From Planctomycetota bacterium (GTDB taxonomy: Bacteria; Planctomycetota; PLA2): DNA of 64,000 nucleotides. The stretch is from the NCBI GenBank assembly GCA_021776785.1, contig JAJFFF010000043.1:68196-132195 (forward strand), read 5' to 3'. Made by a program: the position numbers and the translations under genes. The notes beneath the pieces were generated by a model. That model was not told where the DNA came from, made no database searches, and saw only the letters and a program-made list of their open reading frames with translations. Numbering within the stretch: the first letter of the stretch is position 1; the number at the start of each line of letters is the position of its first letter. Of this stretch, positions 45,226 through 54,887 are shown piece by piece.

Positions 45226-47127
45226 CTAAAGATCGACGTCGGCTTCGTCGGCGTGGTCCATGATGAAGCGAAAGCGGGGCGCCGCGTCTTTGCCCATCAA
45301 ATCGGAAAAGACGCGGTCGGTGGTCAGCATCTCACGGATTTCGACACGGAGGAGACGGCGCGTCTTCGGGTTGAGCGTGGTTTCCCAAAGTACCTTGGGC
45401 ATCATTTCGCCCAGGCCCTTAAAGCGCGTGATCTCCGGCTTCGCGCGCCCTTTGTGTTTGCCGAGAATGCGCTCCTTGTCCGCTTCGTCCGCGGCCCAGT
45501 GCGTTTCTTTGCCGATGTCGATGCGGTACAGCGGCGGCTGCGCGATGTACACGCGTCCCGCCAAGATCAGTGGCCGCATGTGCCGGAAAAAAAACGTGAG
45601 CAAGAGCGTCGTGATGTGATGGCCGTCCGAGTCGGCGTCGGCGAGCAACACGACGCGGCCGTACCGCAGCTTGGCCGGATCGCACTGCTTGGCCAACCCA
45701 CACCCCAGTGCCACCGTGAGGTCGTTGAGCTCCTTGTTAGCGAGCAACTTTGACGGCGCGACGCATTCGGTGTTGAGGATCTTGCCGCGCAACGGAAGAA
45801 TCGCTTGCGTCTTGCGATTCCGCCCCTGTTTGGCGGTGCCGCCCGCCGAGTCACCCTCGACGATAAAGATCTCGCTCTCTTCGGTGTTGGGATCGGTGCA
45901 GTCGCTGAGCTTGCCGGGGAGCGTGAGGCGCCCCTTGGTCGCACTCTTACGCACGACCTGCACCGCGGCGGCCCGCGACGCTTCGCGCGCCCGCGCCGCC
46001 ATCACGATGCGGGCGACAATCCCTTCCGCGAGCGAGCGGTTGGAGTTGAGCCAGTGTTCAAGCGCCGGGCGCACGGTGTTATCGAGCGCGGACTGCATGT
46101 CCTGGTTGTTTAAGCGGTCCTTGGTCTGCCCCTGAAACTGCGGCTCGGCGATGAATACGGACAGCACGCCGACCATGCCCTCGCGCAGATCGTCGGTCGT
46201 GAGCTTGAGCCCCTTCGGTGCGAGTCCGTGCGTCTCGATGTAGTTGCGCAGCGCTTTGCCGAGCCCGGCGCGCATCCCGTTCTCGTGCGTCCCGCCCGAA
46301 GCGGTGGGGATGCCGTTGACGTAGCTCAGCAGCCGCTCGTCGGTGGACTCGGTCCACTGCAGCGCGACCTCGATGCGTGCGTCCCCGCCTTTGTCAACGT
46401 GAAACGGAGGGTCGTTGACTACCGTGGTTCGGCGTTCGGCAACCAATTGCGCGAGGTAGTCCACGATGCCGTTCTTGTGATGGAACTCCTCTTTGGTTTT
46501 GCTCGCGAGATCCTCGAACGTGACCTTGAGCCCGCGATGCAAAAAGCTCGCGACTTCGCAGCGCGCGCGAATGATCGACGCATCGAAACGCACGCGCGGA
46601 AAAATCTGCTGGTCCGGCTCGAAAAAGATTGTCGTGCCGGTGCCGCGCGCGGGACCGAGTGACTTGAGTTTCGTCGTCGCCTTGCCGCGCGAAAAGCGCA
46701 TCTCGTAGCGTTTGCCGTCGCGCTTCACCGTGGCGACCAACGACTTCGAGAGCGCGTTCACGACACTGGATCCGACGCCGTGCAAGCCGCCCGCGGTTTT
46801 GTACGCGCCCGCGTCAAACTTGCCGCCCGCGTGCAGCGTCGTCATGATCACTTCCAGCGCGGGCTTTTTGGTTTTGGCGTGTTTATCGACGGGGATGCCG
46901 CGGCCGTTGTCGGTCACCGTGACGCTCGCGCCGTCCTTGTGCAGCGTGACCGAAACCTCGGTCGCGAACCCGTTCATCGCTTCGTCGATGGCGTTGTCGA
47001 AAATCTCCCACACGAGGTGGTGGAGTCCCGCCGGACCCACGCCGCCGATGTACATGCCGGGACGCTTGCGCACGGGCGCGAGGCCTTCGAGGACGGTGAT
47101 GTCTTTGGCTGTGTAGTCTTTGGCCAT
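45226..47127 (-). CDS. parE: Type IIA topoisomerase ATPase subunit (ParE/GyrB)
   Basis: 633 aa from the ATG at 47127 (MAKDYTAKDITVLEGLAPVR); the 916-aa ORF in the track runs into parC and is rejected. The GHKL ATPase has RKRPGMYIGG, IFDNAIDEAMNGF, VTDNGRGIPVD and LHGVGSSVVNALS. The TOPRIM domain has IVEGDSAGGTAKQGRNRKTQAILPLRGKILN and VVLLADADSDGHHI. Length and the lack of the ~170-aa GyrB insert fit ParE as well as short GyrB proteins. It overlaps the A-subunit gene by 4 nt (ATGA). ParE is inferred from the paired A subunit lacking a GyrA box. Confidence 0.85.
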   Translation of the reverse strand: MAKDYTAKDITVLEGLAPVRKRPGMYIGGVGPAGLHHLVWEIFDNAIDEAMNGFATEVSVTLHKDGASVTVTDNGRGIPVDKHAKTKKPALEVIMTTLHAGGKFDAGAYKTAGGLHGVGSSVVNALSKSLVATVKRDGKRYEMRFSRGKATTKLKSLGPARGTGTTIFFEPDQQIFPRVRFDASIIRARCEVASFLHRGLKVTFEDLASKTKEEFHHKNGIVDYLAQLVAERRTTVVNDPPFHVDKGGDARIEVALQWTESTDERLLSYVNGIPTASGGTHENGMRAGLGKALRNYIETHGLAPKGLKLTTDDLREGMVGVLSVFIAEPQFQGQTKDRLNNQDMQSALDNTVRPALEHWLNSNRSLAEGIVARIVMAARAREASRAAAVQVVRKSATKGRLTLPGKLSDCTDPNTEESEIFIVEGDSAGGTAKQGRNRKTQAILPLRGKILNTECVAPSKLLANKELNDLTVALGCGLAKQCDPAKLRYGRVVLLADADSDGHHITTLLLTFFFRHMRPLILAGRVYIAQPPLYRIDIGKETHWAADEADKERILGKHKGRAKPEITRFKGLGEMMPKVLWETTLNPKTRRLLRVEIREMLTTDRVFSDLMGKDAAPRFRFIMDHADEADVDL

Positions 47128-49496
47128 CAGAGTTCCGGCATCTCCACGGGCCGCGCGACGATGCGCTTCCAGTATCCGTTCTTTTGCACTTCGCGCCCGC
47201 GGCCGCCGCGGTTGGTCGTTTCGTACTTCGCCGTGCTGATCGTTTTTTGGGCGTCGCGGTTGGTTTCGACGATCATCAGATCGCGATCCCCGCGCGATGC
47301 CATGAAGCCGAGCAGTTCGTCGTCTGGGCTCAACTTGATCAACAACACGCCCTTGCCGGGGCCCGACAAGAAATTCACGGTCTCGGCCGGGCAAATCATC
47401 GCGCGCGCTTTTGCCGACGCCGCCAACACGGTCTCGGAACCGTTGATCGCGACCACGTCGACGACGGTGGCGCCTTTCGACGGCCGCGCGAACCGGCGTC
47501 CGTTGCGCGTGCTCGGATCGAGAAAACTCGCCAGCGAAAAGCGCATCGAGTAACCGTTCGTCGTCGCCGCCAACGCATGGATGGTAGGCACCTCGCCCTC
47601 CTCCGCGCTGATCTGGCCGATGCGTCGCTTGTCCAAGCTGTACGCGGCGACGATGCGCTCGCCGTCTTTGAGCGCGAACCGTTTCTGAATCGGTTCGCCG
47701 TACCCGGTGGTTGCGGGAACGTCCGCGATGCGCGCCGAGTACGCGGTACCGAAGTTGGAGAAGAACACGATCGTGTCCTTGGTCGAACCAGGTTCCGCCG
47801 CGAGCACGGCGTCGCCCTCGCGCAGTTTGACCTTCGCCAAGTCGCGCACGCGTTGCTGGCGCTTGATCCACCCGTCGCGCGTCACGATCACGACCGCGTC
47901 CTCGGCGACAATGAAATCGTCGGCGGAAAACTCCGGCTCGTCCGCGACGGCTTCGACGATTGTGCGGCGCGCGCATGCCGGATCGGCGGCGAACTGTTTC
48001 TTGAGCGCCTTGAGCTCGCCTTCAATGAGTGACCAAAGGCTCTCCTCGTCCCCGAGCAGCTTCTGGATGGCGCGGGCGCGCTTGCGCTTGTCGGCTAACT
48101 CTTCGCGGATGACGTTGATTTCAAGTCGCGCCAAACGATAGAGCTTGAGCTCCAAGATCGCATCGGTCTGTTCGGCGTCGAGGGCGAACTCCTTCATGAT
48201 CTTTTTGGCCGCGTCGGCCTTGCCATCGGACGCGCGAATGATCTTGAGAATTCTGTCGAGTGCGTCGAAGACCTTGACGAATCCGTCGAGCACGTGCATG
48301 CGTCGCTGCAGCCCGGCCAACTCGTTTTCGAGCCGGTTGGTCACCACCTCCATGCGGAACTGCAGGAAGTGGTGGAGGATGGTCTTGAGGTCGCACCGCT
48401 CCGGACGCCCGACTTCGACGTTGTCGGTCGGCAGGAGGCACGTCAGGTTGACGTGGAAGTTCACCTGGAGCGGCGTGTGGCGATAGAGGTACGCGAGCAC
48501 TTTGGCGGCGTCGGCGTCGCGCTTTAAGACGAGTTCGATGCGGACGTCGTCGGTGGACAAATCGCGTACGTCGATCAGCGGCGGCAGTTTGCGGCCGACG
48601 ATGATGTCCGCGATTTTTTCGACGAGCACGGACTTGTTCACGGCATACGGGATGCTCGTGACAATCAACGTCTGCTGACCGCGCTTCGGTTTCGTCTTTT
48701 CAATCGTCGCACGCACTTTGACCGAGCCCGAACCGGTCGTGTAAATTTCGACCAACTCCTCAGAAGCGTTGAGGATCTGTCCACCCGTCGGAAAGTCGGG
48801 CCCCAAGATGTCGTTGCACAGCGTCGTGATGCGCGTCTCGCGTTTTTTGAGCAAGCGCAAGAGCGCGGTGCACACTTCCACGGGGTTGTGCGGCGGAATG
48901 TTGGTCGCCATCCCCACGGCGATGCCCGTCGAGCCGTTAATCAAAAGATTCGGGATCTGGCTCGGCAAAACGATCGGTTCGCTCTTGGTCCCGTCGTAGT
49001 TGGGCCGGAAATCAACGGTGTTCTGACCGATTTCGGCGAGCATCAAGTCGGCCGCAGGCGCGAGCCGGCATTCGGTGTAGCGCATGGCGGCCGCCGCGTC
49101 GCCGTCGAGCGAGCCAAAGTTGCCCGAGCCGTCGACCAAAGGCACGCGCAACGAAAACGGCTGCGCCATCCGCACGAGCGCGTCGTAGATCGCCGAGTCG
49201 CCGTGGGGGTGGTAGCCGCCCATGACGTCGCCGACGACCTTCGCGCACTTTCTGTGCTTGGCGTTGGAGCGGATGCCCGCCTGCCCCATCGTGTAGAGGA
49301 TCCGCCTATGCACGGGCTTTAGGCCGTCGCGTACGTCCGGCAGGGCGCGGCTCGTGATGACGCTGAGGGCGTAGTTGAGATACCGCTCCTGCGCGGCCTC
49401 ATGCAACGCAACGGCGTCGTCGGAGCTGTCGACGTCAAACAGGGTGGGATCGCTGCGCTTGGCCAAGCACCGCATCCTACCCAGTGCGGGCCGCAC
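47127..49496 (-). CDS. parC: Type IIA topoisomerase cleavage subunit (ParC/GyrA)
   Basis: 789 aa. The breakage-reunion domain is intact: ALPDVRDGLKPVHRRILYTM, VVGDVMGGYHPHGDSAIYDALVRMAQPFSLRVPLVDGSGNF and the catalytic Tyr in AAAAMRYTECRLAP. The C-terminal DNA-wrapping blades are present (IVTRDGWIKRQQ, FSNFGTAYSARIADVP, AATTNGYSMRFSLASF). I cannot find the GyrA-box QRRGGKG, which argues for ParC (decatenation) over gyrase. The start is uncertain: GTG at 49496 or ATG at 49475. It is the first gene of the parC-parE operon. No other gyrase genes are in the window to compare. Confidence 0.85.
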   Translation of the reverse strand: MRPALGRMRCLAKRSDPTLFDVDSSDDAVALHEAAQERYLNYALSVITSRALPDVRDGLKPVHRRILYTMGQAGIRSNAKHRKCAKVVGDVMGGYHPHGDSAIYDALVRMAQPFSLRVPLVDGSGNFGSLDGDAAAAMRYTECRLAPAADLMLAEIGQNTVDFRPNYDGTKSEPIVLPSQIPNLLINGSTGIAVGMATNIPPHNPVEVCTALLRLLKKRETRITTLCNDILGPDFPTGGQILNASEELVEIYTTGSGSVKVRATIEKTKPKRGQQTLIVTSIPYAVNKSVLVEKIADIIVGRKLPPLIDVRDLSTDDVRIELVLKRDADAAKVLAYLYRHTPLQVNFHVNLTCLLPTDNVEVGRPERCDLKTILHHFLQFRMEVVTNRLENELAGLQRRMHVLDGFVKVFDALDRILKIIRASDGKADAAKKIMKEFALDAEQTDAILELKLYRLARLEINVIREELADKRKRARAIQKLLGDEESLWSLIEGELKALKKQFAADPACARRTIVEAVADEPEFSADDFIVAEDAVVIVTRDGWIKRQQRVRDLAKVKLREGDAVLAAEPGSTKDTIVFFSNFGTAYSARIADVPATTGYGEPIQKRFALKDGERIVAAYSLDKRRIGQISAEEGEVPTIHALAATTNGYSMRFSLASFLDPSTRNGRRFARPSKGATVVDVVAINGSETVLAASAKARAMICPAETVNFLSGPGKGVLLIKLSPDDELLGFMASRGDRDLMIVETNRDAQKTISTAKYETTNRGGRGREVQKNGYWKRIVARPVEMPEL

Positions 49497-49553
49497 GATT
49501 CGCGCTGGTCCGCTTGGGGGCGACTACGCGCGCGCGCCCTTTGGGCGATCAGG

Positions 49554-51140
49554 CTACGGCTTGGCTACCCAGGCGAGCACCGAGCGGCCCAGCTCGCCGG
49601 GGCGCGCTCCCAGAGCGATCCGGGGGTTGAGCTTCTCCTGGGCGCCCATGTACTGGTGTGCGATGTAGTCCATGAGCGCCTTGCGTCGGCGGCCGCCGTC
49701 GGCGTTGAAGAGGTAGTGGCACGTGGACGCGCCTTGATACGCAAAAGCCTGGGCGAGGTAGATCTGGGTGCGCCGCTTTTTTTGGCGCTCTTCATCGATG
49801 TTGTCGATTTGGATCAAGTCGTCGGATGACATGAGAAAGAACGTATCCCAGGCAAACAGTCGCTCCTTGCGGGCCGTGATCTTGAGGTATTCGGCTGAGC
49901 GGGTCGAAAAGTCGATGCGATTGCGGACGAGGTCGAACTTGGCGCCGGCGAAGAACGTGAAGAGCCCCGCGACGAGGCCGTAGCCGGAGGCGGGTTCGCC
50001 CGCCATGAGCTGCGCACTTGTGTACCGCGGACAGTGCGACCACATCCACGCCCGGGTCACTTCGTGGATCGTGATGTAGTGCAGGTGTGCGGTGTCCTTC
50101 GCCGTGGGGTCTTTCTTGGCGAACATCCGCGTGACGTCCTCTTTGAGGTCGAAGCGCCCGTTTCGCCATTGGTAATACGGCGCACGCGACGCCGAGTAGT
50201 CGTAGCCGGTGCGGTTGACGAAATTCTTGCGGTTTTGGAAGAGGTGAATCGTCAACGGTTGACGCGCGCGCTTGAAGGGTTTCTTGGTGGCAAACAGCGT
50301 TTGGAGCTTGGCGACCGTCATCTGCATGCGCCGGGCGATACCGGCGACCCGCTTGAGGTCGCGCAGCGGCGTGATGATGCGCACGCCCGGAGCTTCGATG
50401 GCGTACAGGTCGGGTCGCCAGTAATGGCGGGCGCGCTCGAGGACGGTGAGGTCGTTTTTCGTAAACGTCCAACCGTGCTGCTCGAGCTCGATGTGCCACG
50501 GGAGCCAGGACTCCGGCGGAAACGCAAAGTCCGCCGGAACGTGCATGCGCACCATCGCGAGTCCCACTTTGTGGTTGGGGTCATCTTTGAGCAACGCGCG
50601 CAACAGCATCAGTTGCGCGGGCTTGTCCTGTTTGGCGCGCGCGACCAAGAGGTCCGCCAACGCGCCGCGTAACCCATCCGCCGCCTTCTCCGCAGCGTCG
50701 CGTTTCTTGAGTTTGATCTTGGGCGGGCGCCGCTTTTTTTCGAGCGACTCGACTTTTTTGCGCAGGCTCCGCATCGTCTTTTCGTCGAGCCCCTCTCGGG
50801 CAACCCACGTGTAGAGGCGGCGCGCGAGTTTGGCATCGCGCGCACTCAGTGCATCTTTTGTCAATCGAACAAGTCGTTTGCGCCGGTCCGCGAACACGAG
50901 CTTGCGGTAGCCTTCGACGCGCTCGGCCGGCCCCGCGGACCAAAGGTGGCTTCCGTCGTCTTTCTCCAAAAGAAGCAGCGCTGACTGCGGTCGGACCGAT
51001 TCAGCCAGCGTCACCGAATTCGTCGTCTTGTCCCAGACGATCGCGCCGCGCCACACCTCGCCCGTGCGAAATATGGCAACATCCGCTTGCGCCCAAGACG
51101 CAAGGCAGAGCACTACGATGCATGTTTTCAAGCCCCTCAT
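49554..51140 (-). CDS. Secreted protein of a peptidase-like family, zinc motif degenerate (HEVTR)
   Basis: 528 aa from the ATG at 51140. A signal peptide (TCIVVLCLASWAQA) is followed by a beta-rich region (VAIFRTGEVWRGAIVWD), a helical Lys-rich middle and a C-terminal domain. The latter contains PLTIHLFQNRKNFVNRTG and then YITIHEVTRAWMWSH, a position where relatives have HExxH. The second His is replaced by Arg, so zinc binding is probably lost. The divergent gene at 51224 has the intact HELTH motif in a similar context. No function can be given beyond a probable non-catalytic member of the family. Confidence 0.7.
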   Translation of the reverse strand: MRGLKTCIVVLCLASWAQADVAIFRTGEVWRGAIVWDKTTNSVTLAESVRPQSALLLLEKDDGSHLWSAGPAERVEGYRKLVFADRRKRLVRLTKDALSARDAKLARRLYTWVAREGLDEKTMRSLRKKVESLEKKRRPPKIKLKKRDAAEKAADGLRGALADLLVARAKQDKPAQLMLLRALLKDDPNHKVGLAMVRMHVPADFAFPPESWLPWHIELEQHGWTFTKNDLTVLERARHYWRPDLYAIEAPGVRIITPLRDLKRVAGIARRMQMTVAKLQTLFATKKPFKRARQPLTIHLFQNRKNFVNRTGYDYSASRAPYYQWRNGRFDLKEDVTRMFAKKDPTAKDTAHLHYITIHEVTRAWMWSHCPRYTSAQLMAGEPASGYGLVAGLFTFFAGAKFDLVRNRIDFSTRSAEYLKITARKERLFAWDTFFLMSSDDLIQIDNIDEERQKKRRTQIYLAQAFAYQGASTCHYLFNADGGRRRKALMDYIAHQYMGAQEKLNPRIALGARPGELGRSVLAWVAKP

Positions 51141-51223
51141 GCTCCCCCAATGTATATCATGCAAGGCGCTCCAGGATGGGACGCAAGGCGCGTAAGGGGC
51201 GCCCTGCGTGGGAGGCAGCAACG

Positions 51224-52957
51224 ATGAAACCGCGACGACGCCATGTAGGCCGTGACCGACGACCGCAACGGGGAGCTTCGACTCGCCGCGGCACACCCGC
51301 GCGCCGCTCGTCTCGCCCTGCGCGCGCGTCCGGAACGCCGCAGCCGGTCGTCATCGCCGTCATCGGCGGCGTCGGCTTGCTCGTTGTCATCGGGCTGTTC
51401 ATGATGACCGGGAAGAAAAAAGGGCCCGCGACGGCGCCGGTCGTCCACCAGCCCAAACCCGCCAAGGTCGACCCGCAGGAAGCCCAGGTCACCGCCGCGA
51501 TTGCTTGGTACGAAGACAACTTCTTTAACGACTACGGCAAGTCCGCACGGCTCTCGGGCGAACGCATCGAGGCGCTCATCGCCGAGGGAGAAAAACGCAA
51601 CTACGGCGCACTCCGCGCGTTCGGTTGGAAGGCCAAAAAAGACCGCGTCTACAAGCTGTTGTTGCGATCCGACCCGTTGCACCCCGCCGCGAACCGACAC
51701 TTCGGCAACGTGCCGCTGTCGACCTATCCCGACTTTTTCAAAGTGCTGTACCGGATGGGCAACCACGTCGCACTACCGGAAGACTTCGCGAAGTTTCGCG
51801 ACGAGATGGAAGCGAAGGTGCAAACCAAGCCGGTGCGCCGCGCGCCCGTGATGACGCTTGTGGAGTACCGCAAGGCCGAGCAACTGCTCCATCGGTTCGT
51901 GGCGTGGGACAAGCGCCTTCAAGATGACCCGCGGGCGCTTGCGATCTTGAATGCCCGCAAGCGTGTCAGCACCGATCCGCTGCTCGGACGCTACGAACCC
52001 ATCCACATCGAGGTACCGCCGTTCGTCGTGTTCTACGCGGCGCCGAAATCAAAAGGCGGAACGTCGGCCCGCGATATCAAGCGCTACCGGGAAAAGCTCG
52101 AGTCGTTTCGTTCGCTCATCGTCTCGTACGTAGAGTTTTTTAGGAGTCGCTGGATCCAGCCGCTCAAGCTCAAAGAGTTCGACAAGGATCAGCTGTTTTT
52201 TGTTTGGATCTTCGGTGATCGCGACAGTTGGTTGGAGTACGGGCGGAACGCGGGCATCCCGCCCCCGCCCGGCATGGTCGGGTACTTCAGCCCGCTCGAC
52301 CAGTGGGTCTTTTTGTACGAAGACTCCAAGGAGCGGCTGACGGTGGAGTCGTCGTTAGCGCATGAGCTCACACATCAACTCCATCACCACTTTTCCAGCG
52401 ACACCGGCAAGTTTGTCAACCACTTCAAACGCATCAAAGCCGTGTGGTTTTCTGAAGGTTGGGCGGAGTACGCCGGCTGGACGAAGAAAGTGGGGAGCGA
52501 GTATCGGTTCGGGCAAACTTCCGCGGAACGCGTGCGGAGCCTACGCACACTCAAGAAATACGGCCTGCCTCTGTTTCCTGTAAGGGACCTGGTCAAGCGC
52601 GAGAACTACCGCGAGTGGTTGAGTTTCGCGATCATGGAGTGGCTGCCTAAGCAGCGGTTGAAAGCGGATGTTGACCCGCAGGTGTTGGCGAGCGTGTTCC
52701 TTGAGATTCTCTACGCGCAGTCATGGTTGCTCGTGAGCTTTATGTACGAGTTCGAGCAAGGCAAGTATTCCAAAAACGCGATGGCGTTCACGAAAGCGGC
52801 GCTGCGCGGCTTTAAGGATCATCGCGGGGTGCGCGGCTACGCGCAGGCGCACGAGGTGTTTGCCAAGATGTTCGAATTGAAGACCGACGCCGCCTGGGCG
52901 AAGTTCCAAAAAGAGTACGAACAGTACATGCGCGACAAGTTCTACGAAGTCCGCTGA
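51224..52957 (+). CDS. Membrane-anchored gluzincin-like metallopeptidase (HELTH)
   Basis: 577 aa from the ATG at 51224, with GGGAGG eight bases upstream; the 125 codons before it in the ORF track are rejected. A basic, Arg-rich cytoplasmic start is followed by one membrane helix (VVIAVIGGVGLLVVIGLFMM) and a large extracytoplasmic part. The zinc motif SLAHELTHQLHHHF is followed by WFSEGWAEYAGW, a likely third ligand Glu as in gluzincins. Length and layout resemble DUF1570-like proteins of Planctomycetota. Only 83 bp separates its start from the divergent paralogue-like gene. The substrate is unknown. Confidence 0.78.
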   Translation: MKPRRRHVGRDRRPQRGASTRRGTPARRSSRPARASGTPQPVVIAVIGGVGLLVVIGLFMMTGKKKGPATAPVVHQPKPAKVDPQEAQVTAAIAWYEDNFFNDYGKSARLSGERIEALIAEGEKRNYGALRAFGWKAKKDRVYKLLLRSDPLHPAANRHFGNVPLSTYPDFFKVLYRMGNHVALPEDFAKFRDEMEAKVQTKPVRRAPVMTLVEYRKAEQLLHRFVAWDKRLQDDPRALAILNARKRVSTDPLLGRYEPIHIEVPPFVVFYAAPKSKGGTSARDIKRYREKLESFRSLIVSYVEFFRSRWIQPLKLKEFDKDQLFFVWIFGDRDSWLEYGRNAGIPPPPGMVGYFSPLDQWVFLYEDSKERLTVESSLAHELTHQLHHHFSSDTGKFVNHFKRIKAVWFSEGWAEYAGWTKKVGSEYRFGQTSAERVRSLRTLKKYGLPLFPVRDLVKRENYREWLSFAIMEWLPKQRLKADVDPQVLASVFLEILYAQSWLLVSFMYEFEQGKYSKNAMAFTKAALRGFKDHRGVRGYAQAHEVFAKMFELKTDAAWAKFQKEYEQYMRDKFYEVR

Positions 52958-52993
52958 CAAACTTCGTCGATCCGGGTTCGTATTCTGGGGTCC

Positions 52994-54016
52994 GTGCGCG
53001 CTTGGCCTCTGCTTCTCGTTCTCGTAGTCACGTGCTCGACGCGTCGCAAGGACGTGTTCCCGGCGGAGGCGCCGGATGCGCCGCAGGATGCATCGCGAGA
53101 TGCGTCGCGGGATGCGTCGCGGGGGAGCGCGGTTCGCGCGGGCGCCGAACTCAAACGCACCGGCGACGAGATCATCGTGTGCGGGCGGCTGTTTCACACC
53201 GGCGCGCGCGTGGTGACGTGGATGGATGCATCCGGATTCGACGCGTATCGTCCGCATCGTTGGCGCGACCCGTCGCAGACCGCGGCGCGTGATCGAGAAG
53301 GGGCGAATCGATACGGCACGCGGCGGCGCGGACTGCCGGTCGAGATCGCGGAGCCGGTGCACCGGCGCGGCTGGAAGCTTAAGGAACTCCAGAAGGTGGT
53401 GAGCCAGGTCGTGGTGCACTACGACGCGGCCGGAACCGCGGCGCAGTGTTTTAAGGTGCTTCACGATGTGCGCGGACTATCGGCGCACTTCCTGCTCGAT
53501 GTGGACGGAACGATTTACCAGACGCTCGATCTCAAGGAGCGTGCGTGGCATGCTGGGACGGCCAACGATCGCAGCGTCGGGATCGAGATCGCGCAGATCG
53601 GCGCGTACCGTGATTTGGAGACGCTCGGTCGTTGGTACGCGATTCGGCAGGGGCGCGCGGCGTTGACGCTACCCAAGTGGGTGTCGCGCGGCGCGTTGCC
53701 CGACCACCTGTATCGGCCCGCGCGTCAACAGCCCGTGCGCGGGCGCGTGCACGGCGTGGAGTATGTGCAATACGACTACACCGACGCGCAGTACGAGGCG
53801 TTGGCGCGATTGCTCGCGACGTTGGCGCGCGTCTTCCCCAACGCGCCGCTGGACGCTCCGCGCACGGCCGACGGGGCGGTGGCGACTCGCGTGATCGACG
53901 ACCCGCTCGGCTTCGCGGGCGTCTTGGGCCATTACCATCTGACCACGGGCAAGGTGGATCCGGGTCCGGCGCTCGATTGGCCACGCCTGCTCCAGCGCGC
54001 CAAGGCCATTCGCTAG
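52994..54016 (+). CDS. N-acetylmuramoyl-L-alanine amidase (Amidase_2), lipoprotein
   Basis: 340 aa, GTG start. The signal ends in LLVLVVTCSTRR, a lipobox-like Cys. A short low-complexity stretch (QDASRDASRDASRG) comes from a 12-bp tandem repeat. The amidase fold has zinc ligands in VVVHYDAAGTAAQC (His), KERAWHAGTAND (His) and LGHYHLTTGKVDPGPALDW, the conserved HxxxTxGKxDPGP end. It cleaves the bond between N-acetylmuramate and L-Ala in peptidoglycan, for wall turnover or recycling. Same strand as the peptidase gene, 36 bp after it. Confidence 0.9.
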   Translation: MRAWPLLLVLVVTCSTRRKDVFPAEAPDAPQDASRDASRDASRGSAVRAGAELKRTGDEIIVCGRLFHTGARVVTWMDASGFDAYRPHRWRDPSQTAARDREGANRYGTRRRGLPVEIAEPVHRRGWKLKELQKVVSQVVVHYDAAGTAAQCFKVLHDVRGLSAHFLLDVDGTIYQTLDLKERAWHAGTANDRSVGIEIAQIGAYRDLETLGRWYAIRQGRAALTLPKWVSRGALPDHLYRPARQQPVRGRVHGVEYVQYDYTDAQYEALARLLATLARVFPNAPLDAPRTADGAVATRVIDDPLGFAGVLGHYHLTTGKVDPGPALDWPRLLQRAKAIR

Positions 54017-54121
54017 CCGCGACCGGCGCGACTCGGTTCGCCGTCGGTTGCGGCAGGCGTGCGATGGCTTGGTCCCGGACGGGGCCGCGCGTTTTGCCAA
54101 TCGGCGCCGGTCACGGTGCGG

Positions 54122-54194
54122 AAAAAAAGTTGCTCAGGTCCTAGGGTGAAGTGCCGATTATGGATGCGTCTCCCCGCTAACGGGGCGACTTTTT
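54122..54194 (+). ncRNA. Structured leader upstream of the EVE-like gene
   Basis: AAAAAGTTGC and GCGACTTTTT can pair over 10 bp (one G-T), enclosing about 50 nt that include a CCCCG-CTAA-CGGGG hairpin whose last G competes with the outer stem. The right arm ends in five T, 11 nt before the ATG. It could be a small terminator or attenuator, or a cis-regulatory RNA. No known riboswitch class recognised. Confidence 0.4.
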
Positions 54195-54205
54195 GGGCAA
54201 GCGCG

Positions 54206-54694
54206 ATGAGGCACTATCTGCTGGGCTGGGGCCAGCCATGCGTGGATCGCAAAGTGGCGAGTGGGAATCTCGCCATAGACCACCTGGCGACAAACCAGTT
54301 CTTCCGAGCCGGCATTCAAGCCGGAGACACCATCTGGGTGGTGTGCTGCTCTGCGACTTCTCAGCTTGACCTCGTCGGGCGGATGGTCGTCGGCTCGGTG
54401 ATGGGCCCCGAGGGCGCGGCGCGTCGGTTGGACGCGTCTTGTGTCGCGACCCATGAGATCTTCGCGCTGCCTGAACCGGGATTCATCGACAGCGTTGAGC
54501 CGATCGATATCACGAGCCTTGCGTGGGAGCTGCTTTTTGACGGCAAGTGCAAAAAGCTTCCGAAAAAGTTCACGAGCCGGCACCTGACTACGGTGCGCCG
54601 GCTTACACATCCCGGCGGCGATCTCTTGTGGGAAGTGTGGGACATGTCCCGCCGCCAAAAGAAGACGCCCCATACCGCCCGCCGCATGGCGTAG
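54206..54694 (+). CDS. EVE/PUA-like domain protein
   Basis: 162 aa from the ATG at 54206 (MRHYLLGWGQPCVDRKVASG). The pattern YLLGW, FFRAGIQAGDTIWVVCCSATSQLDLVGRMVVGSVM, with a gated strand after a GD turn, resembles EVE or PUA-like domains that read modified bases in DNA or RNA. This is a weak, by-eye comparison. The C-terminus is basic (CKKLPKKFTSRHL, RRQKKTPHTARRMA). It sits between the amidase gene and tRNA-Tyr, just outside the integrated phage element, with a structured leader upstream. Confidence 0.55.
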   Translation: MRHYLLGWGQPCVDRKVASGNLAIDHLATNQFFRAGIQAGDTIWVVCCSATSQLDLVGRMVVGSVMGPEGAARRLDASCVATHEIFALPEPGFIDSVEPIDITSLAWELLFDGKCKKLPKKFTSRHLTTVRRLTHPGGDLLWEVWDMSRRQKKTPHTARRMA

Positions 54695-54746
54695 GCAGAC
54701 GACGCCAGCACCAAGCGCCAGCAAGCGCCAAGGCCGCTTTCGGCCC

Positions 54747-54782
54747 GTCAGCGGGGACGTCAGCGGGGACGTCAGCGGAGAC
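54747..54782 (+). repeat. Three tandem copies of a 12-bp repeat
   Basis: GTCAGCGGGGAC, GTCAGCGGGGAC and GTCAGCGGAGAC lie head to tail 105 bp upstream of tRNA-Tyr. A single further copy (GTCAGCAGGGAC, 55108-55119) lies on the other side of the tRNA, inside the element. Confidence 0.8.
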
Positions 54783-54887
54783 GATCCGGGATTGACCCGC
54801 GCGCTTTTCCGAGTATCCTCCACGGCTCGCTGAGCCAAGGCAAAGCGAAACAAAAAGACGGCGCGCACAAGCGCGCATCCACAAGGT

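Noticed and set aside
54122-54166. Sigma-28 promoter (AAAAGTTG ... GCCGATTA)
   Set aside because: The two boxes resemble the consensus but are about 20 bp apart instead of 11, and no flagellar genes are near.
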